Shown here piece after piece: positions 53,528 to 63,056 of a DNA stretch of 64,000 nt. The translations under genes and the position numbers were made by a program. This stretch comes from DATGZX01 sp035296965. Lineage in GTDB: Bacteria > Planctomycetota > Planctomycetia > Gemmatales > Gemmataceae. Location of the stretch: positions 1 through 64,000 of the forward strand of contig DATGZX010000298.1 in NCBI GenBank assembly GCA_035296965.1. Reading direction: 5' to 3'. The stretch's first letter is position 1. Each line of letters opens with the position of its first letter. Below the pieces are notes generated by a model. The model was not told the origin of the DNA and searched no databases. It saw only the letters and a list, made by a program, of their open reading frames with translations.

Positions 53528-54172
53528 ATGAAATCTTCATGCAGGCAAAACCAAGCGAGAAGATATCAGCGATCCGCGGCCCGGGCCTGCCTCGCAGCTA
53601 GCCTAGCTTCGGTCTTCATGTTCTTCTCGGAATCGAATGCGCGGGCCCAAGACCCTCTGCCCCGGCCGACCAGCGCAACTCAGCCGTACGCCTTGCCGGA
53701 CCCGCAACGTGTATTCCGGCTGGAAAGCGAGGCTCAGCTCCGGGAGCGCATGGCCCGCGAAAGCGGGCTCGGGATAAATGCCCTGGGGCTGAAGTACGAC
53801 ATAGCCTTTCCCAGATACCCTGCTGTCCCGGCGCCGGAACCGATTGTCCGCCGCTGGGCGCCGCTCACGGAAACCGTGGAAGTACCCTTCGTTGCCTATC
53901 GGCGGCTTTACTTCGAGCAGCTCAATTTTGAGCGCTACGGCTGGGACCTGGGTGTTTTGAGTCCGTTCCTGTCGCAGGCCGCCTTCTACTTCGACCTGGT
54001 CACGCTTCCATACCACGCCGGGATCGACCCTCTCCGGAGATACGACTGCAACGCAGGTTATTGCTTGCCTGGCGACCCGGTGCCCCTGCTGCTGTATCCG
54101 CCACAATGGAGTTGGAGCGGCGCTTTGAGCGAGGCGGCGGTTGTCGGGTTGGGCTTTGTCTTCTTCCCCTAG
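53528..54172 (+). CDS. exported protein of unknown function in the efflux cluster
   Basis: The 214-residue product has an Arg-rich start and a signal-type hydrophobic stretch (ACLAASLASVFMFFSESNAR). The mature part is aromatic and proline-rich, with a conserved-looking LTETVEVPFVAYRRLYFEQL and YYFDLVTLPYHAG-like segment. I know of no family name. It lies 52 bp after the TolC-type gene. Confidence 0.6.
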   Translation: MKSSCRQNQARRYQRSAARACLAASLASVFMFFSESNARAQDPLPRPTSATQPYALPDPQRVFRLESEAQLRERMARESGLGINALGLKYDIAFPRYPAVPAPEPIVRRWAPLTETVEVPFVAYRRLYFEQLNFERYGWDLGVLSPFLSQAAFYFDLVTLPYHAGIDPLRRYDCNAGYCLPGDPVPLLLYPPQWSWSGALSEAAVVGLGFVFFP

Positions 54173-54527
54173 CAAAAACCCCGACACCGCGAATTCTCAA
54201 ACTTCATCTCCTCGAAACTGAAGTCCACCGAGCCAAACTGTTCCTCCGGGAGCGGTTCCCGTTCGACAGCGACTGTTGCACTGTAAGGTTTCGATTGATC
54301 TGGGCCAATTAACCATCAAGTTGCGGCTTGAGCGAGTTGCCTGCTTGCTCAACATGATGCGATATTGCTCCCGCCGTAACCGTAGGATCTACGGGTCAAG
54401 ATCTCGCCTGCCTTAAACCCTATTGCTGCAGATCGATACAGGAGAGAAAGAGTGGCTGGCCTAAGGCCGAGGCGAGCAGATAGAATAGATGCAATTGGAA
54501 GCAGCAGATTTCGGGCAGGAGATATCC
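54173..54527. other. intergenic stretch within the efflux cluster
   Basis: This 355-bp stretch has no convincing gene. The adaptor ribosome binding site AGGAGATATCC lies at its right end. The size suggests a separate promoter for the adaptor-permease pair. Confidence 0.4.
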
Positions 54528-55868
54528 ATGTTCAGGTTCATAAAAATTCTGGTCATCTTCGTTGTGATCGGCATCGCCGGCACATCCCTCTTGTGGTACG
54601 TGCGGGCTCAGCAGGAAAATAAGCCCAGGTTCCGCACCACCGTTGCGGAGCGAGGCGAACTTTTGGCGACGATCAACGCGACCGGCACGATCGAACCGGA
54701 AGAGGTCATCGATATCGGAGCGCAAGTCGCCGGCATGATCACGAAGTTCGGACAGGATCCCAAGAACACGAGTGCGGTCATCGACTACGGCTCCGAGGTT
54801 GAAAAGGGAACCGTTCTGGTCCAGATCGACGAGTCGCTCTACAAGGCGACGGTCGAGCAGGCCCAAGCAAACGTCAATCAGGCCCAAGCAAACGTGAACC
54901 TGGCCAAGGCCAATTTGCTGTCCATGAAATCCAAGTTGGTACAGACCAAGCGTGATTGGGACCGTGTACAAAAGCTAGGACCCACGAAGGCGCTCTCCGA
55001 CCAGGATTACGACACGGCAAAGAATGCCTGGGAAACTGCAGATGCCGTTGTTCCTGGAGGGGAGGCATCCTTGGAGGCGGCCCTCAAGGCTGTGGAGGTT
55101 GCCAAGGCCACACTCAAAACCGCCAAAATCAACCTCGACTACTGCACGATCCGATCTCCGGTTAAGGGTGTCATCATCGATCGCAGGATAAATATCGGCC
55201 AGACAGTTGTGTCCAGCTTGAGCGCGCCGAGCCTGTTCTTGCTTGCCAAGGACCTGAGAAGACTCCAGGTCTGGGCGTCGGTCAACGAGGCCGACATCGG
55301 CCATTTGCACACGGGCCAGACGGTGACTTTTGGCGTAGACGCCTTTCCGGGCCAGAGATTCAAGGGAGTCGTGCTGCAGATCCGGCTCAATGCGACGATG
55401 ACCCAGAACGTGATCACTTACACCGTGGTTGTCAGCACCGACAATTCCAAGGGCACGTTGCTGCCATATATGACTGCGAATGTAAACTTTGAAATCGATC
55501 GTAAGCCGAACGCCCTGCGGGTGCCCAACGCCGCCCTGCGCTGGCAGCCTTCTCCACAACAGGTTGTGCCGGAAATGCGGGTGGAGTATGCGAAAGCGCA
55601 ACGAGCCGCGGCTGGCGCCCCCGGCGCAAAAGCCCCTGACGCCGGCAAAAAAGACTCCCACGAGCGCGGCCGCGTTTGGGTGCAGGAGGGGGCGTTCGTA
55701 AAACCCTTGAAAGTCCGTATCGGCCTCAGCGACGGTGCCATGACAGAGATTGTGGACGGCGAATTGCAGGAGGGCATGCCCGTGGTAATTGGCGAGCTCC
55801 ACGAGGAAGCCGCAGCCACCACCAGCAACCCCTTCACGCCGCAGATGTTCCGCAACAAGGGAAACTAG
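54528..55868 (+). CDS. MacA-type membrane fusion protein (HlyD family)
   Basis: The start at 54528 follows AGGAGAT and begins a membrane anchor (FRFIKILVIFVVIGIAGTSL). The 446-residue protein has a biotinyl-lipoyl-like domain (RGELLATINATGTIEPEEVI), a helical hairpin with a tandem repeat encoding QAQANVN twice (about 111-124), a beta-barrel with LRRLQVWASVNEADIGHLHT and a C-terminal proximal domain. It should bridge an inner-membrane permease to a TolC-type channel. It sits 61 bp before the permease gene. Confidence 0.9.
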   Translation: MFRFIKILVIFVVIGIAGTSLLWYVRAQQENKPRFRTTVAERGELLATINATGTIEPEEVIDIGAQVAGMITKFGQDPKNTSAVIDYGSEVEKGTVLVQIDESLYKATVEQAQANVNQAQANVNLAKANLLSMKSKLVQTKRDWDRVQKLGPTKALSDQDYDTAKNAWETADAVVPGGEASLEAALKAVEVAKATLKTAKINLDYCTIRSPVKGVIIDRRINIGQTVVSSLSAPSLFLLAKDLRRLQVWASVNEADIGHLHTGQTVTFGVDAFPGQRFKGVVLQIRLNATMTQNVITYTVVVSTDNSKGTLLPYMTANVNFEIDRKPNALRVPNAALRWQPSPQQVVPEMRVEYAKAQRAAAGAPGAKAPDAGKKDSHERGRVWVQEGAFVKPLKVRIGLSDGAMTEIVDGELQEGMPVVIGELHEEAAATTSNPFTPQMFRNKGN

Positions 55869-55929
55869 TACGCCCCCGGTTCGCTTCCGGCCTAGATCCG
55901 GAATATGTTTCGCAGGAGAGACAACGGCC

Positions 55930-57342
55930 ATGAAGAAGTTCTACCGGACCCTCAAGATGGCGATTCACGCGCTGCGCCGCAATATCATGCGCTCGGCTTT
56001 GACGACCCTTGGCATCGTGATCGGCGTCTCCGCGGTAATCGCCATGATGGAGATCGGCCAAGGTTCGTCCACGGCTGTCAAGAAGACCATCGCCAACATG
56101 GGCGCGGACATGCTCCTTGTGCAGCCTGGGACAGCTTCCAGCGGAGGCGTCACGTTCGGCAGCGGCAGCGTTATGACACTCACGCCCGACGACGCTGACG
56201 CCATTCTCCGCGAGTGCTCTTCAGTGATTAACGTGGCGCCCGTCGTTCGTGCCCGAACGCAGGTGGTCTATGGCAACCGCAACTGGGTGCCGCTCTATAT
56301 CTACGGGACAACCCCCAGTTTTCTGGATGTGCGCGATTGGCAAGACCTGGCGGCGGGAGAATCTTTCACCGACCGCGAAGTACGCAACGGCAGCAAGGTC
56401 TGCCTGATCGGACAGACGTTGGTGAAGGAATTGTTCCAAGGCGAGCAACCGGTTGGCAAGGAAGTGCGCGTTCAGAACGTGACTTTCAAAGTCATCGGTG
56501 TGCTCAACCGCAAGGGCGCCAACATGATGGGACTCGATCAGGATGACATCCTCCTCGCCCCCTGGACGACCATCAAGTATCGAGTGGCCGGGACTTCGGC
56601 GACGACCGCCAATCAAAGCGCGAGTGCCGCCGCTGCATCGGCATCGAGTTCGAGTGCCAACACCGCCCCCCAGTTGGCCGTGACCACACTAAACCAACTC
56701 TATCCGAACCTGGACATGTCCTATCTCTATGACCAGCAGTCGCAGTACCAGGCCGCCGACACACCTCAGCCGATCCGCTTTGCAAACGTCGATCAAATCC
56801 TGACGCGGGCCGCCAACAGTCAGGAGATTCCTGAGGCAATCCGGCAGCTCACCGGTTTGCTGCATGAACGCCACCATATCCGGGCAGGCCAACCGGACGA
56901 TTTCAACGTGCGTGACATGGCGGAGATGACCAAGGCCCTAGCTTCTACGTCCCAGCTCATGGCGGCCTTACTCTTGGCCGTGGCATTGATCTCCCTGGTG
57001 GTCGGCGGTGTCGGCATCATGAACATCATGCTCGTCTCCGTGACAGAGCGCACACGCGAGATCGGCCTGCGCATGGCTGTCGGCGCCCGGGCCAAGGACA
57101 TCCTGCGGCAGTTTCTGGTAGAAGCGGTCGTACTGTGCCTTCTCGGTGGTGCAACTGGCATCGTACTCGGCCGTCTTGGCAGCGTCCTGGTGCGCCTGTT
57201 TCTCAACTGGCCGACCGAGCCCTCGCTGCCGGCGATCATCGCCTCCGTGGCTGTTTCTGCCATGGTCGGGCTTATCTTCGGCTATTACCCGGCCTGGAAA
57301 GCGTCTCGCTTGGATCCCATCGAGGCTCTGCGCTACGAGTAG
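55930..57342 (+). CDS. MacB-type ABC permease (FtsX domain), no fused ATPase
   Basis: The start at 55930 follows AGGAGAGAC. The 470-residue protein has the N-terminal segment (about 20-40, SALTTLGIVIGVSAVIAMME), a MacB_PCD-type exported domain with a low-complexity Ala/Ser stretch (ASAAAASASSSSAN), and C-terminal membrane segments with LLAVALISLVVGGVGIMNIM and REIGLRMAVGARAKDIL, the FtsX signature. There is no Walker motif in the protein and no ATPase gene next to it. It should work with the adaptor and TolC-type protein in macrolide or other efflux. Confidence 0.88.
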   Translation: MKKFYRTLKMAIHALRRNIMRSALTTLGIVIGVSAVIAMMEIGQGSSTAVKKTIANMGADMLLVQPGTASSGGVTFGSGSVMTLTPDDADAILRECSSVINVAPVVRARTQVVYGNRNWVPLYIYGTTPSFLDVRDWQDLAAGESFTDREVRNGSKVCLIGQTLVKELFQGEQPVGKEVRVQNVTFKVIGVLNRKGANMMGLDQDDILLAPWTTIKYRVAGTSATTANQSASAAAASASSSSANTAPQLAVTTLNQLYPNLDMSYLYDQQSQYQAADTPQPIRFANVDQILTRAANSQEIPEAIRQLTGLLHERHHIRAGQPDDFNVRDMAEMTKALASTSQLMAALLLAVALISLVVGGVGIMNIMLVSVTERTREIGLRMAVGARAKDILRQFLVEAVVLCLLGGATGIVLGRLGSVLVRLFLNWPTEPSLPAIIASVAVSAMVGLIFGYYPAWKASRLDPIEALRYE

Positions 57343-57404
57343 CAGGGGCCTTCCCACAGGCCAAGAGGTTCATTGCTGGATGTGCTCTCTCTCCCAATCA
57401 ATAC

Positions 57405-58151
57405 ATGTTCCACCCGCAAGGACCCTCCTTTCTGGAACTCGCCAAGCAAGCGCTCTCTTCCACGGAAAAGGGGTATGACCTGCTGGCCCCGAAGTTCGAT
57501 TACACGCCATTTCGCACGCCGGACTTTATTCTAGAGGAGGCAGCCACACGATTGGCCCCGTTGGCGCCATTCCATTCAGGTCTGGATTTGTGCTGCGGCA
57601 CCGGAGCAGGCTTGCAGGTCATTCGGCGATTGTGCGACCGAGTTATCGGCGTCGACATCAGCACAGGAATGCTGGAGATCTGCAAGCAGCACATGCAGGA
57701 AGCGCCTGGTTCTTCAGCCTGGGAACTTGTGCGCGCCAATGCGCTGGCCTTACCTTTTGACGCGGAATTCGACGTCGTAGTCTGCTTCGGGGCTCTGGGT
57801 CACATTCTTCGCCGCGATCAGCCGCGTTTTGTCCGCGAGGTCGTACGCGTGCTGAGACCAGGCGGCCGTTTTGTCTTCCTAACCTCGCTCAGGCCTTCGT
57901 TGTGGTCAGCTCGTTACTGGTTGGCCCGTTTCTTCAACGCCGCAATGCACGTGCGCAATTGCCTTCTTCCGCCGCCATTCGTCATGTTCTATTTGACTTT
58001 TCTGTTGCCAGACGCCCTGCAGTTGCTCGAACGGCAGGGCTTTCAGGCTGACATTCGAGAACTCGAGATTTCAAAGCGATATCGAGAACTGCGTCTTGTG
58101 ATTGCGACTCGACAAAGTGACCTCTCCACCGTTCCGTCAAGGGATATTTGA
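57405..58151 (+). CDS. class I SAM-dependent methyltransferase
   Basis: The start at 57405 is chosen because the upstream extension lies in the permease gene. The 248-residue protein has motif I GLDLCCGTGAGLQVI, motif II VIGVDISTGML, motif IV-like FDVVVCFGALGHI and a VRVLRPGGRFVFLTS post-motif. The substrate cannot be inferred. It lies 62 bp after the permease and could be part of the same transcript. Confidence 0.85.
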   Translation: MFHPQGPSFLELAKQALSSTEKGYDLLAPKFDYTPFRTPDFILEEAATRLAPLAPFHSGLDLCCGTGAGLQVIRRLCDRVIGVDISTGMLEICKQHMQEAPGSSAWELVRANALALPFDAEFDVVVCFGALGHILRRDQPRFVREVVRVLRPGGRFVFLTSLRPSLWSARYWLARFFNAAMHVRNCLLPPPFVMFYLTFLLPDALQLLERQGFQADIRELEISKRYRELRLVIATRQSDLSTVPSRDI

Positions 58152-58201
58152 GAGGTGGCACTCCGGCTCCCGGCAATTGTGGATCGGGCATTGCTTGCCC
58201 A

Positions 58202-58954
58202 TTAGAGTCCCTCGACGCTCGTCCTGTTCTCCGTGCGGTACCTGGACATGGGCCGGAGCCGAGTGCTAGCCGGGACCAGCAAGACCGCAATGATTCCCGT
58301 AAGGAAGACGCCGTCGAACGCCCCCGCACCTCCAATCGACGCGACCGGGGCACCCAATCCACGGATCTTGTCGAAATTCAGAAGGTCGGCCCCAATCAGC
58401 GTTCCCAGGCTACCCGAGATGTATGCCAATGGGGCAGCACGCTCCCAATCCAAAAGCAGCGCTGCCCCCGCCGAGACAAGTGGCGGAATAAAAATCGGCA
58501 CACTGATCCCCACGCCTTTGATCGGTTGAGCGAGCCAATGCACGATCAAGGTTACGATGGCGATCCCGATGAATCCTCGGCCATACAGGCTGTTCTTTAT
58601 CATCAGATAGATGGACAGCAGCGTCGGGATGACGGCCCCTCCGACATTCACGGCGACGATCGTACGTGGCCAATCTTCAACCGATGGGATGACGTATTGA
58701 ACTCCGTAATAGTAAACCACCCGATCCGATTCCACGTGCTCGGGCGGCAGCTCAACCACCGGGATATTGATCGAACTACCAAATAGCGACAGTAAGAGCA
58801 GGCCGAATACATAGCGCCGGCTGATCCCCATCCTTTCGTAGGCATAAGAGAGAAGGTGGAATTCGACGAGGGCGATGACGATAAGCAGAAAGATTCCCAG
58901 GATCACCAAGAAGGGCGCGGAAAGCGGGAAGTAATGCAGGCTGGAGAATCTCAT
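58202..58954 (-). CDS. DUF1614 membrane protein
   Basis: The 250-residue protein has about six to seven hydrophobic segments, from FLVILGIFLLIVIALVEFHL to GVFLTGIIAVLLVP, with INIPVVELP after the second and ASIGGAGAFDGVFLTGI near the end, the conserved glycine/aspartate motif of DUF1614. It is predicted to be an inner-membrane protein; the family has no known function. The gene ends 50 bp from the convergent methyltransferase. Confidence 0.8.
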   Translation of the reverse strand: MRFSSLHYFPLSAPFLVILGIFLLIVIALVEFHLLSYAYERMGISRRYVFGLLLLSLFGSSINIPVVELPPEHVESDRVVYYYGVQYVIPSVEDWPRTIVAVNVGGAVIPTLLSIYLMIKNSLYGRGFIGIAIVTLIVHWLAQPIKGVGISVPIFIPPLVSAGAALLLDWERAAPLAYISGSLGTLIGADLLNFDKIRGLGAPVASIGGAGAFDGVFLTGIIAVLLVPASTRLRPMSRYRTENRTSVEGL

Positions 58955-59023
58955 CCTAGACCTATGTTCTGCTTCGCAAGAAGGTCGTGCGGCACCCTCG
59001 CAGCGGCTGCCCGACTCTCTCTG

Positions 59024-59152
59024 TCACTTCTTTGGAATCCGATGTGGCGGCACCGGTTCTCTGCTTTGCACCGGTTCCGTGGAACGACTGCATCCCAGCA
59101 GGCCGCTTGCCAGGACGGCAAGCAACAGCACACGCACAACCTCGCGGCTCAT
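59024..59152 (-). CDS. 42-residue lipoprotein behind the DUF1559 gene
   Basis: An ATG at 59152 gives MSREVVRVLLLAVLASGLLG followed by the lipobox Cys21, then 21 polar, proline-rich residues and a TGA at 59024-59026. It starts 48 bp after the DUF1559 stop on the same strand. Tiny lipoproteins downstream of DUF1559 genes are a recurring planctomycete pattern. The short length means family statistics would be weak, but the signal peptide is clear. Confidence 0.65.
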   Translation of the reverse strand: MSREVVRVLLLAVLASGLLGCSRSTEPVQSREPVPPHRIPKK

Positions 59153-59200
59153 TACCGGGCTTCCTTGGCTTGAGATGAGGCCCCCAGCGCGTGGGCCTTT

Positions 59201-60238
59201 TCAAGGCAGATCGAACACCTCACCGCCGGCTCGCGTTGCCATCGCCGGCATGATATTGTCAAAATCGTAAGTCATGAAGTGTACAGAACCGTCAGCATAA
59301 ACGAAGTTGGCTCCGCCCGGGTGCCAGCTCCAGTAGTGGAACTGATCACATTCTTCGTTCACGGTGCCCGTCGAATCCTTGATGCTGTTCGGCGGCACGA
59401 AGTGATAGGGACCCGGAGGGCAGATGTCCAGATTGGGGTAGCCATTGTGCTGGGAATTGATTTCCCGGACGCCCAGCACCACGTCTGCGGAGCCACGCTG
59501 CTCGTCGCCCGGCGGCAGACCATAGCCATATTGCCCGCAACCGGAAAACCAGGCGCCATAATGGAGCTGCTTCGAGTTCGCCCTCTCGCCTACCAAGAGT
59601 GTATTGCTGGTGCCGTCGACAATGTCCGCAATGCGGATCGCGCGATTGCTCGCAAGCGTACCGTCATTGGTCGTGTAGTTAAGGCCGCTTATGCCTTGAT
59701 AGTCAGTAAATCCCTGGATGAGCGGCGAGTCCTCGAGTCCGAAGATTTGCGATTGCATGGGGTAGATTTCGGAGGGGCAGACGTAGATGGGGATGATTGC
59801 GGCAATTGCAGGATTCTGCGGAAGCTGCGGAAGTCCCCAGGGATAGCCGCCCCAGGGGCTCCAGCTGGCATAGCCGGGCGTGCCGTACGGGAGCGGGAAA
59901 GGCCAAACGACCGGATTCGACACGTTGTCTGTGAACTCGAGCGCCTGGCGGTAAAGGTTTTCTTGTTCTATGTAAGGAAGGATCTTCGCCAGCCAACTCC
60001 AATGCCAGTTTCGGGAGAATTGGTTGTTGCTCCCAGCCGGAAAAGTCTTCTCGACATCATGATAAAGGTGTAAGGCGAGGCCAATTTGCTTGAGGTTGTT
60101 CGCGCATTTGATCCGATTGGCCGCTTCGCGCGCCTTCTGGACGGCTGGCAAAAGCAAACCCATCAAAATTGCCACGATGGCAATGACGGTTAACAGCTCA
60201 ATCAAAGTGAATGCGGCTCGTCGAAATGAAACCACCAT
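59201..60238 (-). CDS. DUF1559 protein with type IV prepilin-like N-terminus
   Basis: The start at 60238 gives 345 residues with the prepilin-like segment [20 protein letters not shown] (about 9-28) and the DUF1559 domain with [20 protein letters not shown] and [13 protein letters not shown]. The C-terminal [16 protein letters not shown] is the H-X9-DG end motif of this family. Such proteins are very abundant in planctomycetes and may be processed by a prepilin peptidase. The role is not established. An upstream start at 60307 is less likely. Confidence 0.92.
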   Translation of the reverse strand: MVVSFRRAAFTLIELLTVIAIVAILMGLLLPAVQKAREAANRIKCANNLKQIGLALHLYHDVEKTFPAGSNNQFSRNWHWSWLAKILPYIEQENLYRQALEFTDNVSNPVVWPFPLPYGTPGYASWSPWGGYPWGLPQLPQNPAIAAIIPIYVCPSEIYPMQSQIFGLEDSPLIQGFTDYQGISGLNYTTNDGTLASNRAIRIADIVDGTSNTLLVGERANSKQLHYGAWFSGCGQYGYGLPPGDEQRGSADVVLGVREINSQHNGYPNLDICPPGPYHFVPPNSIKDSTGTVNEECDQFHYWSWHPGGANFVYADGSVHFMTYDFDNIMPAMATRAGGEVFDLP

Positions 60239-60457
60239 AGATTGGCTCTCCTTCCTTGGGGTGTGTGCGCCCCCCGATTCGCCAGGAATGATATCACGCC
60301 TCTTCACAAAAAGCGAAAAAAATCAAGAATTGGCAGGGGGGCCAGGAACTGCGGGCTCGATCAGCGCGATTCTCCGCTACCGGAAGTGGCTGAGCCGCGC
60401 TCGTGAGTCAACCGGCAGGATCTTTGAAGAATGCGGAAAGTCATGCCCCGTAGGGCG

Positions 60458-61306
60458 TCACTCTTTGTGGAGGAAGAACCGCTGCAAATCGGCCAATTTG
60501 TCGGTATTGATGAGGTCTACACCGGTTGCCTGCAATTCTTTCCAGACCTCGACGCGCTCGGGGGTGGCCCAGAAACGGAGCTTGCGGCCGTGTTGGTGCG
60601 CCTTGCGGACAAATTCGAGGAGCTTGGCGCGGTCGTTGGCCGGGATTGGTCCCGCGCCGCGCCAGTGGAACAAGAATCCCCAATTCCCGCTGATCCACGG
60701 CATCAGATCGGCCGGCACCTCCGAATCGAGATCGGTCGTTCGTCCATCGATGCCTGCGTAACGCACTTCCTGCGCGGCCATCACTTCCTGGGCACGGTTG
60801 CCGCTCACGACGGCGGTGATCCCCTTCTGCTCGAATTTGCCGTGGCGCGTCACGGACAGAATGTCGGCGTAGCGGGCAAGAACCTTGTCCAGGGCAGCGT
60901 AGGTAGCCTTCGCCTCCGTCTTGACGTCGATCAGGAGGTAAGCGAATGGACCGTTGCGATACAGGCGGCCCTGATTGCTCCGAATGCGTTCGCGTAGCGG
61001 ATCGAGATAGAGTTTCTCGAGGGTACGTTCAGGACGCAGATCCTTGCTAGTGTGGCCCACGAGCAGTTGATCCTTGATCAGAAAGACGTCGGCCTCGACG
61101 CTGCAAAACCCGTGGTCGAGCGCATCGAAGAGAGGCCGCTTGTGCTCGTAGTCGTTATGGGCGTGCGCATGCTCAAGCGGCACGACCGCGGAGCCGTGCG
61201 CTGCGTCGACTGCGCGTGCGATACTCACCAGGCCATCGGTGTCAATGGCGAAAAGCGCGGCCATCGTCGCGAGCAGGGGAGCCGCGAATCCAACCGAACG
61301 CGGCAT
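60458..61306 (-). CDS. exported glycerophosphodiester phosphodiesterase-like (PI-PLC/GDPD fold) protein
   Basis: The start at 61306 begins a signal peptide (MPRSVGFAAPLLATMAALFA). The 282-residue protein has LEHAHAHNDYEHKRPLFDAL, then SVEADVFLIKDQLLVGH, which supply the His/Glu/Asp metal and catalytic residues of the PLC-like phosphodiesterase superfamily. Later segments include YLLIDVKTEAK and VWKELQATGVDLINTDK. It should hydrolyse a phosphodiester outside the inner membrane. The exact substrate is not certain. An upstream start at 61369 is possible. Confidence 0.82.
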   Translation of the reverse strand: MPRSVGFAAPLLATMAALFAIDTDGLVSIARAVDAAHGSAVVPLEHAHAHNDYEHKRPLFDALDHGFCSVEADVFLIKDQLLVGHTSKDLRPERTLEKLYLDPLRERIRSNQGRLYRNGPFAYLLIDVKTEAKATYAALDKVLARYADILSVTRHGKFEQKGITAVVSGNRAQEVMAAQEVRYAGIDGRTTDLDSEVPADLMPWISGNWGFLFHWRGAGPIPANDRAKLLEFVRKAHQHGRKLRFWATPERVEVWKELQATGVDLINTDKLADLQRFFLHKE

Positions 61307-61659
61307 GATTCGTTGTTCGGGCCAACTTCCAACTAGGCTTGTACGAGATGCTTGAAGGAGTTGGATCATATTCCAGCAGGCTCCCAGCTCGGGCAGCGTT
61401 GTGAAGGCAATGTTAGCAAGGCATGGAGGAATGTAATCCGTCCATGCGTTGCTGTCAACAATTCGGAGAACTCTGAACCCGGCCGCTCACGGGGCTCGGC
61501 TCGCCGGCGAGCCGAGCCCCGTGAGCGGCCGGGTTCTACAAACACCCTCGGTGCTTTCTTCCCGGTATCTCGCCTTGACAGCAGAGACCTTTCTCGCGAT
61601 AAGGTCGGCCCCTCAGCTCGATATTCCGTCATGATTTCCAAAGTGTGCAGAGCGGCAGG
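61307..61659. other. divergent intergenic region holding a 62-bp perfect palindrome
   Basis: This 353-bp region separates divergent genes. Its main feature is the palindrome at 61475-61536. No gene or RNA is supported otherwise. Confidence 0.5.
61475..61536. repeat. 62-bp perfect palindrome
   Basis: Arms of 31 bases (starting GAACCCGGCCGCTCACGGGG) are exact reverse complements with no spacer. The flanking bases on either side break the symmetry. It is GC-rich, with no T-tract, and lies between two divergent genes. Confidence 0.9.
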
Positions 61660-62265
61660 ATGGGTAACATGTGGCGAAAAGTGTGCGCCGGATGGGTCAC
61701 AACCGCGACCATCATGTTGACGACCGGCTGCATGACCGGGCCTATCCTGGATAACCCGGCTCTCATTCGACCCGACCCCAAGGTGAATGTCGAGAATCCC
61801 GTCTGGATGCCTAGCGATCCCAATAATTACGGGAAAGTCTTCGAAAACGTTCTCGACATCATGACGGATTATTTTGAAGTCTCTTATTCAAACCGCTATG
61901 GCGGGGTAATCGAGACCTTCCCGCGCATTTCCCCAGGCTTTGAACAGATTTGGAAGCCCGGCAGCCCAGACGCGTATCAGCGTTTGGAAGCGACTCTGCA
62001 GACGATCCGCCATCGCGGATCCGTGCTCATCATGCCTGCGGAGGATGGCGGATTCTTCGTGCAAGTTACCATCTACAAGGAACTGGAAGACCTTTCGCAG
62101 CCAATCCGGGCTTCGGCCGGCGCTGCGGCCTTCCGAAGTGATTTCACGGTGGAGCGCCAATTTGAAGTGATCGATCCCACCGTTTTCGAATCGAATTGGA
62201 TTCCGCGAGGCCGGGACACTGAAATGGAGCAGGCAATACTGCAGCGGCTAAGGAAATGCATGTGA
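61660..62265 (+). CDS. lipoprotein of unknown function
   Basis: The chosen start at 61660 gives 201 residues with a lipobox (IMLTTGC, Cys24) after a short hydrophobic segment. The mature part begins MTGPILDNPALIRPDPKV and is mixed alpha/beta, with YGKVFENVLDIMTDYFEVSY and a basic end. It may be an envelope protein. Alternative starts at 61645 or 61669 are possible. I know no family name. Confidence 0.65.
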   Translation: MGNMWRKVCAGWVTTATIMLTTGCMTGPILDNPALIRPDPKVNVENPVWMPSDPNNYGKVFENVLDIMTDYFEVSYSNRYGGVIETFPRISPGFEQIWKPGSPDAYQRLEATLQTIRHRGSVLIMPAEDGGFFVQVTIYKELEDLSQPIRASAGAAAFRSDFTVERQFEVIDPTVFESNWIPRGRDTEMEQAILQRLRKCM

Positions 62266-62294
62266 TGATCAGGCGCGCCGCGAATTTCAGAAAT

Positions 62295-63056
62295 TCATCT
62301 CTCGCCTTCTTCCACCTTCAACGGCAGCTTTACCGTAAATGTCGAGCCCTTGCCCACGACGCTTTCCACGCGAATCCGTCCATGGTGTTGCTCGATGATC
62401 TGGCGACAGACACTCAGGCCGAGACCGCTACCCCCGTGGCCATGTTCGTCGGGCTCCTTGGTAGTGTAGAAGGGCTCGAATATCAGGCGTAGCTGCTCGG
62501 GTGGAATTCCCACGCCCGTGTCGGAGACACGGATCTCTGCCATCTGGGTTTGGCGGTTCTCGCGGATGTCGATGCTGAGTCTGCCGCCGCGTGGCATCGC
62601 CTGTCGGGCATTGATGATAAGGTTGAGAAGGATCTGTTCGATTTGTCCGGCGACTACCGGGACGCGCACGCCTCCGTGGAATTTCCGATCGACCTGCACG
62701 TGGTGTTTGCTCAGGTCTTTCTCCGTCAGAATCAGCACTTCTTCGACCAGCTTGGAGATATCGGCTATCTCACGATGTGCCGCGCTATTGCGGGCAAAAC
62801 CAAGCATGCTGCTGACGATAGTGGCTGCTCGTTGGCTTCCTTTCAGGATTTTCTCCAGCGCTTCCACGCGTGCAGCCTCGCTGCTCGAGGAGCGCAGACC
62901 CAGTTTGGCATAGTTGATGATAGTCGTGAGGATGTTGTTGAATTCGTGCGCGACGCTGGAAGCCAGCTCGCCCATCGTGCTGAGGCGTTGCGCCTGTAGA
63001 AGCTGCTGTCGGAGTTCGGCCTCCGTGCTCTGAACCATCACGTCCTCGCCGATCAT
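62295..63056 (-). CDS. soluble sensor histidine kinase
   Basis: The 253-residue protein has a short coiled-coil start, a HisKA domain with the phospho-acceptor His in LASSVAHEFNNILTTIINYA, and a HATPase_c domain with NLIINARQAMPRGGRLSIDI (N box), DTGVGIPPEQL (G1), and GGSGLGLSVCRQIIEQHHGR (G2). No membrane segment or named sensor domain is present, so it is cytoplasmic. No response regulator is next to it. The family call is firm. Confidence 0.9.
   Translation of the reverse strand: MIGEDVMVQSTEAELRQQLLQAQRLSTMGELASSVAHEFNNILTTIINYAKLGLRSSSSEAARVEALEKILKGSQRAATIVSSMLGFARNSAAHREIADISKLVEEVLILTEKDLSKHHVQVDRKFHGGVRVPVVAGQIEQILLNLIINARQAMPRGGRLSIDIRENRQTQMAEIRVSDTGVGIPPEQLRLIFEPFYTTKEPDEHGHGGSGLGLSVCRQIIEQHHGRIRVESVVGKGSTFTVKLPLKVEEGER

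Noticed and set aside
54840..54900. short tandem repeat in DNA
   Set aside because: It is explained by a duplicated heptad-like unit (QAQANVN) in the coiled-coil hairpin of the membrane fusion protein, a common feature there.
57135..57404. upstream extension of the methyltransferase frame
   Set aside because: It lies inside the permease coding region in another frame and has no methyltransferase similarity.
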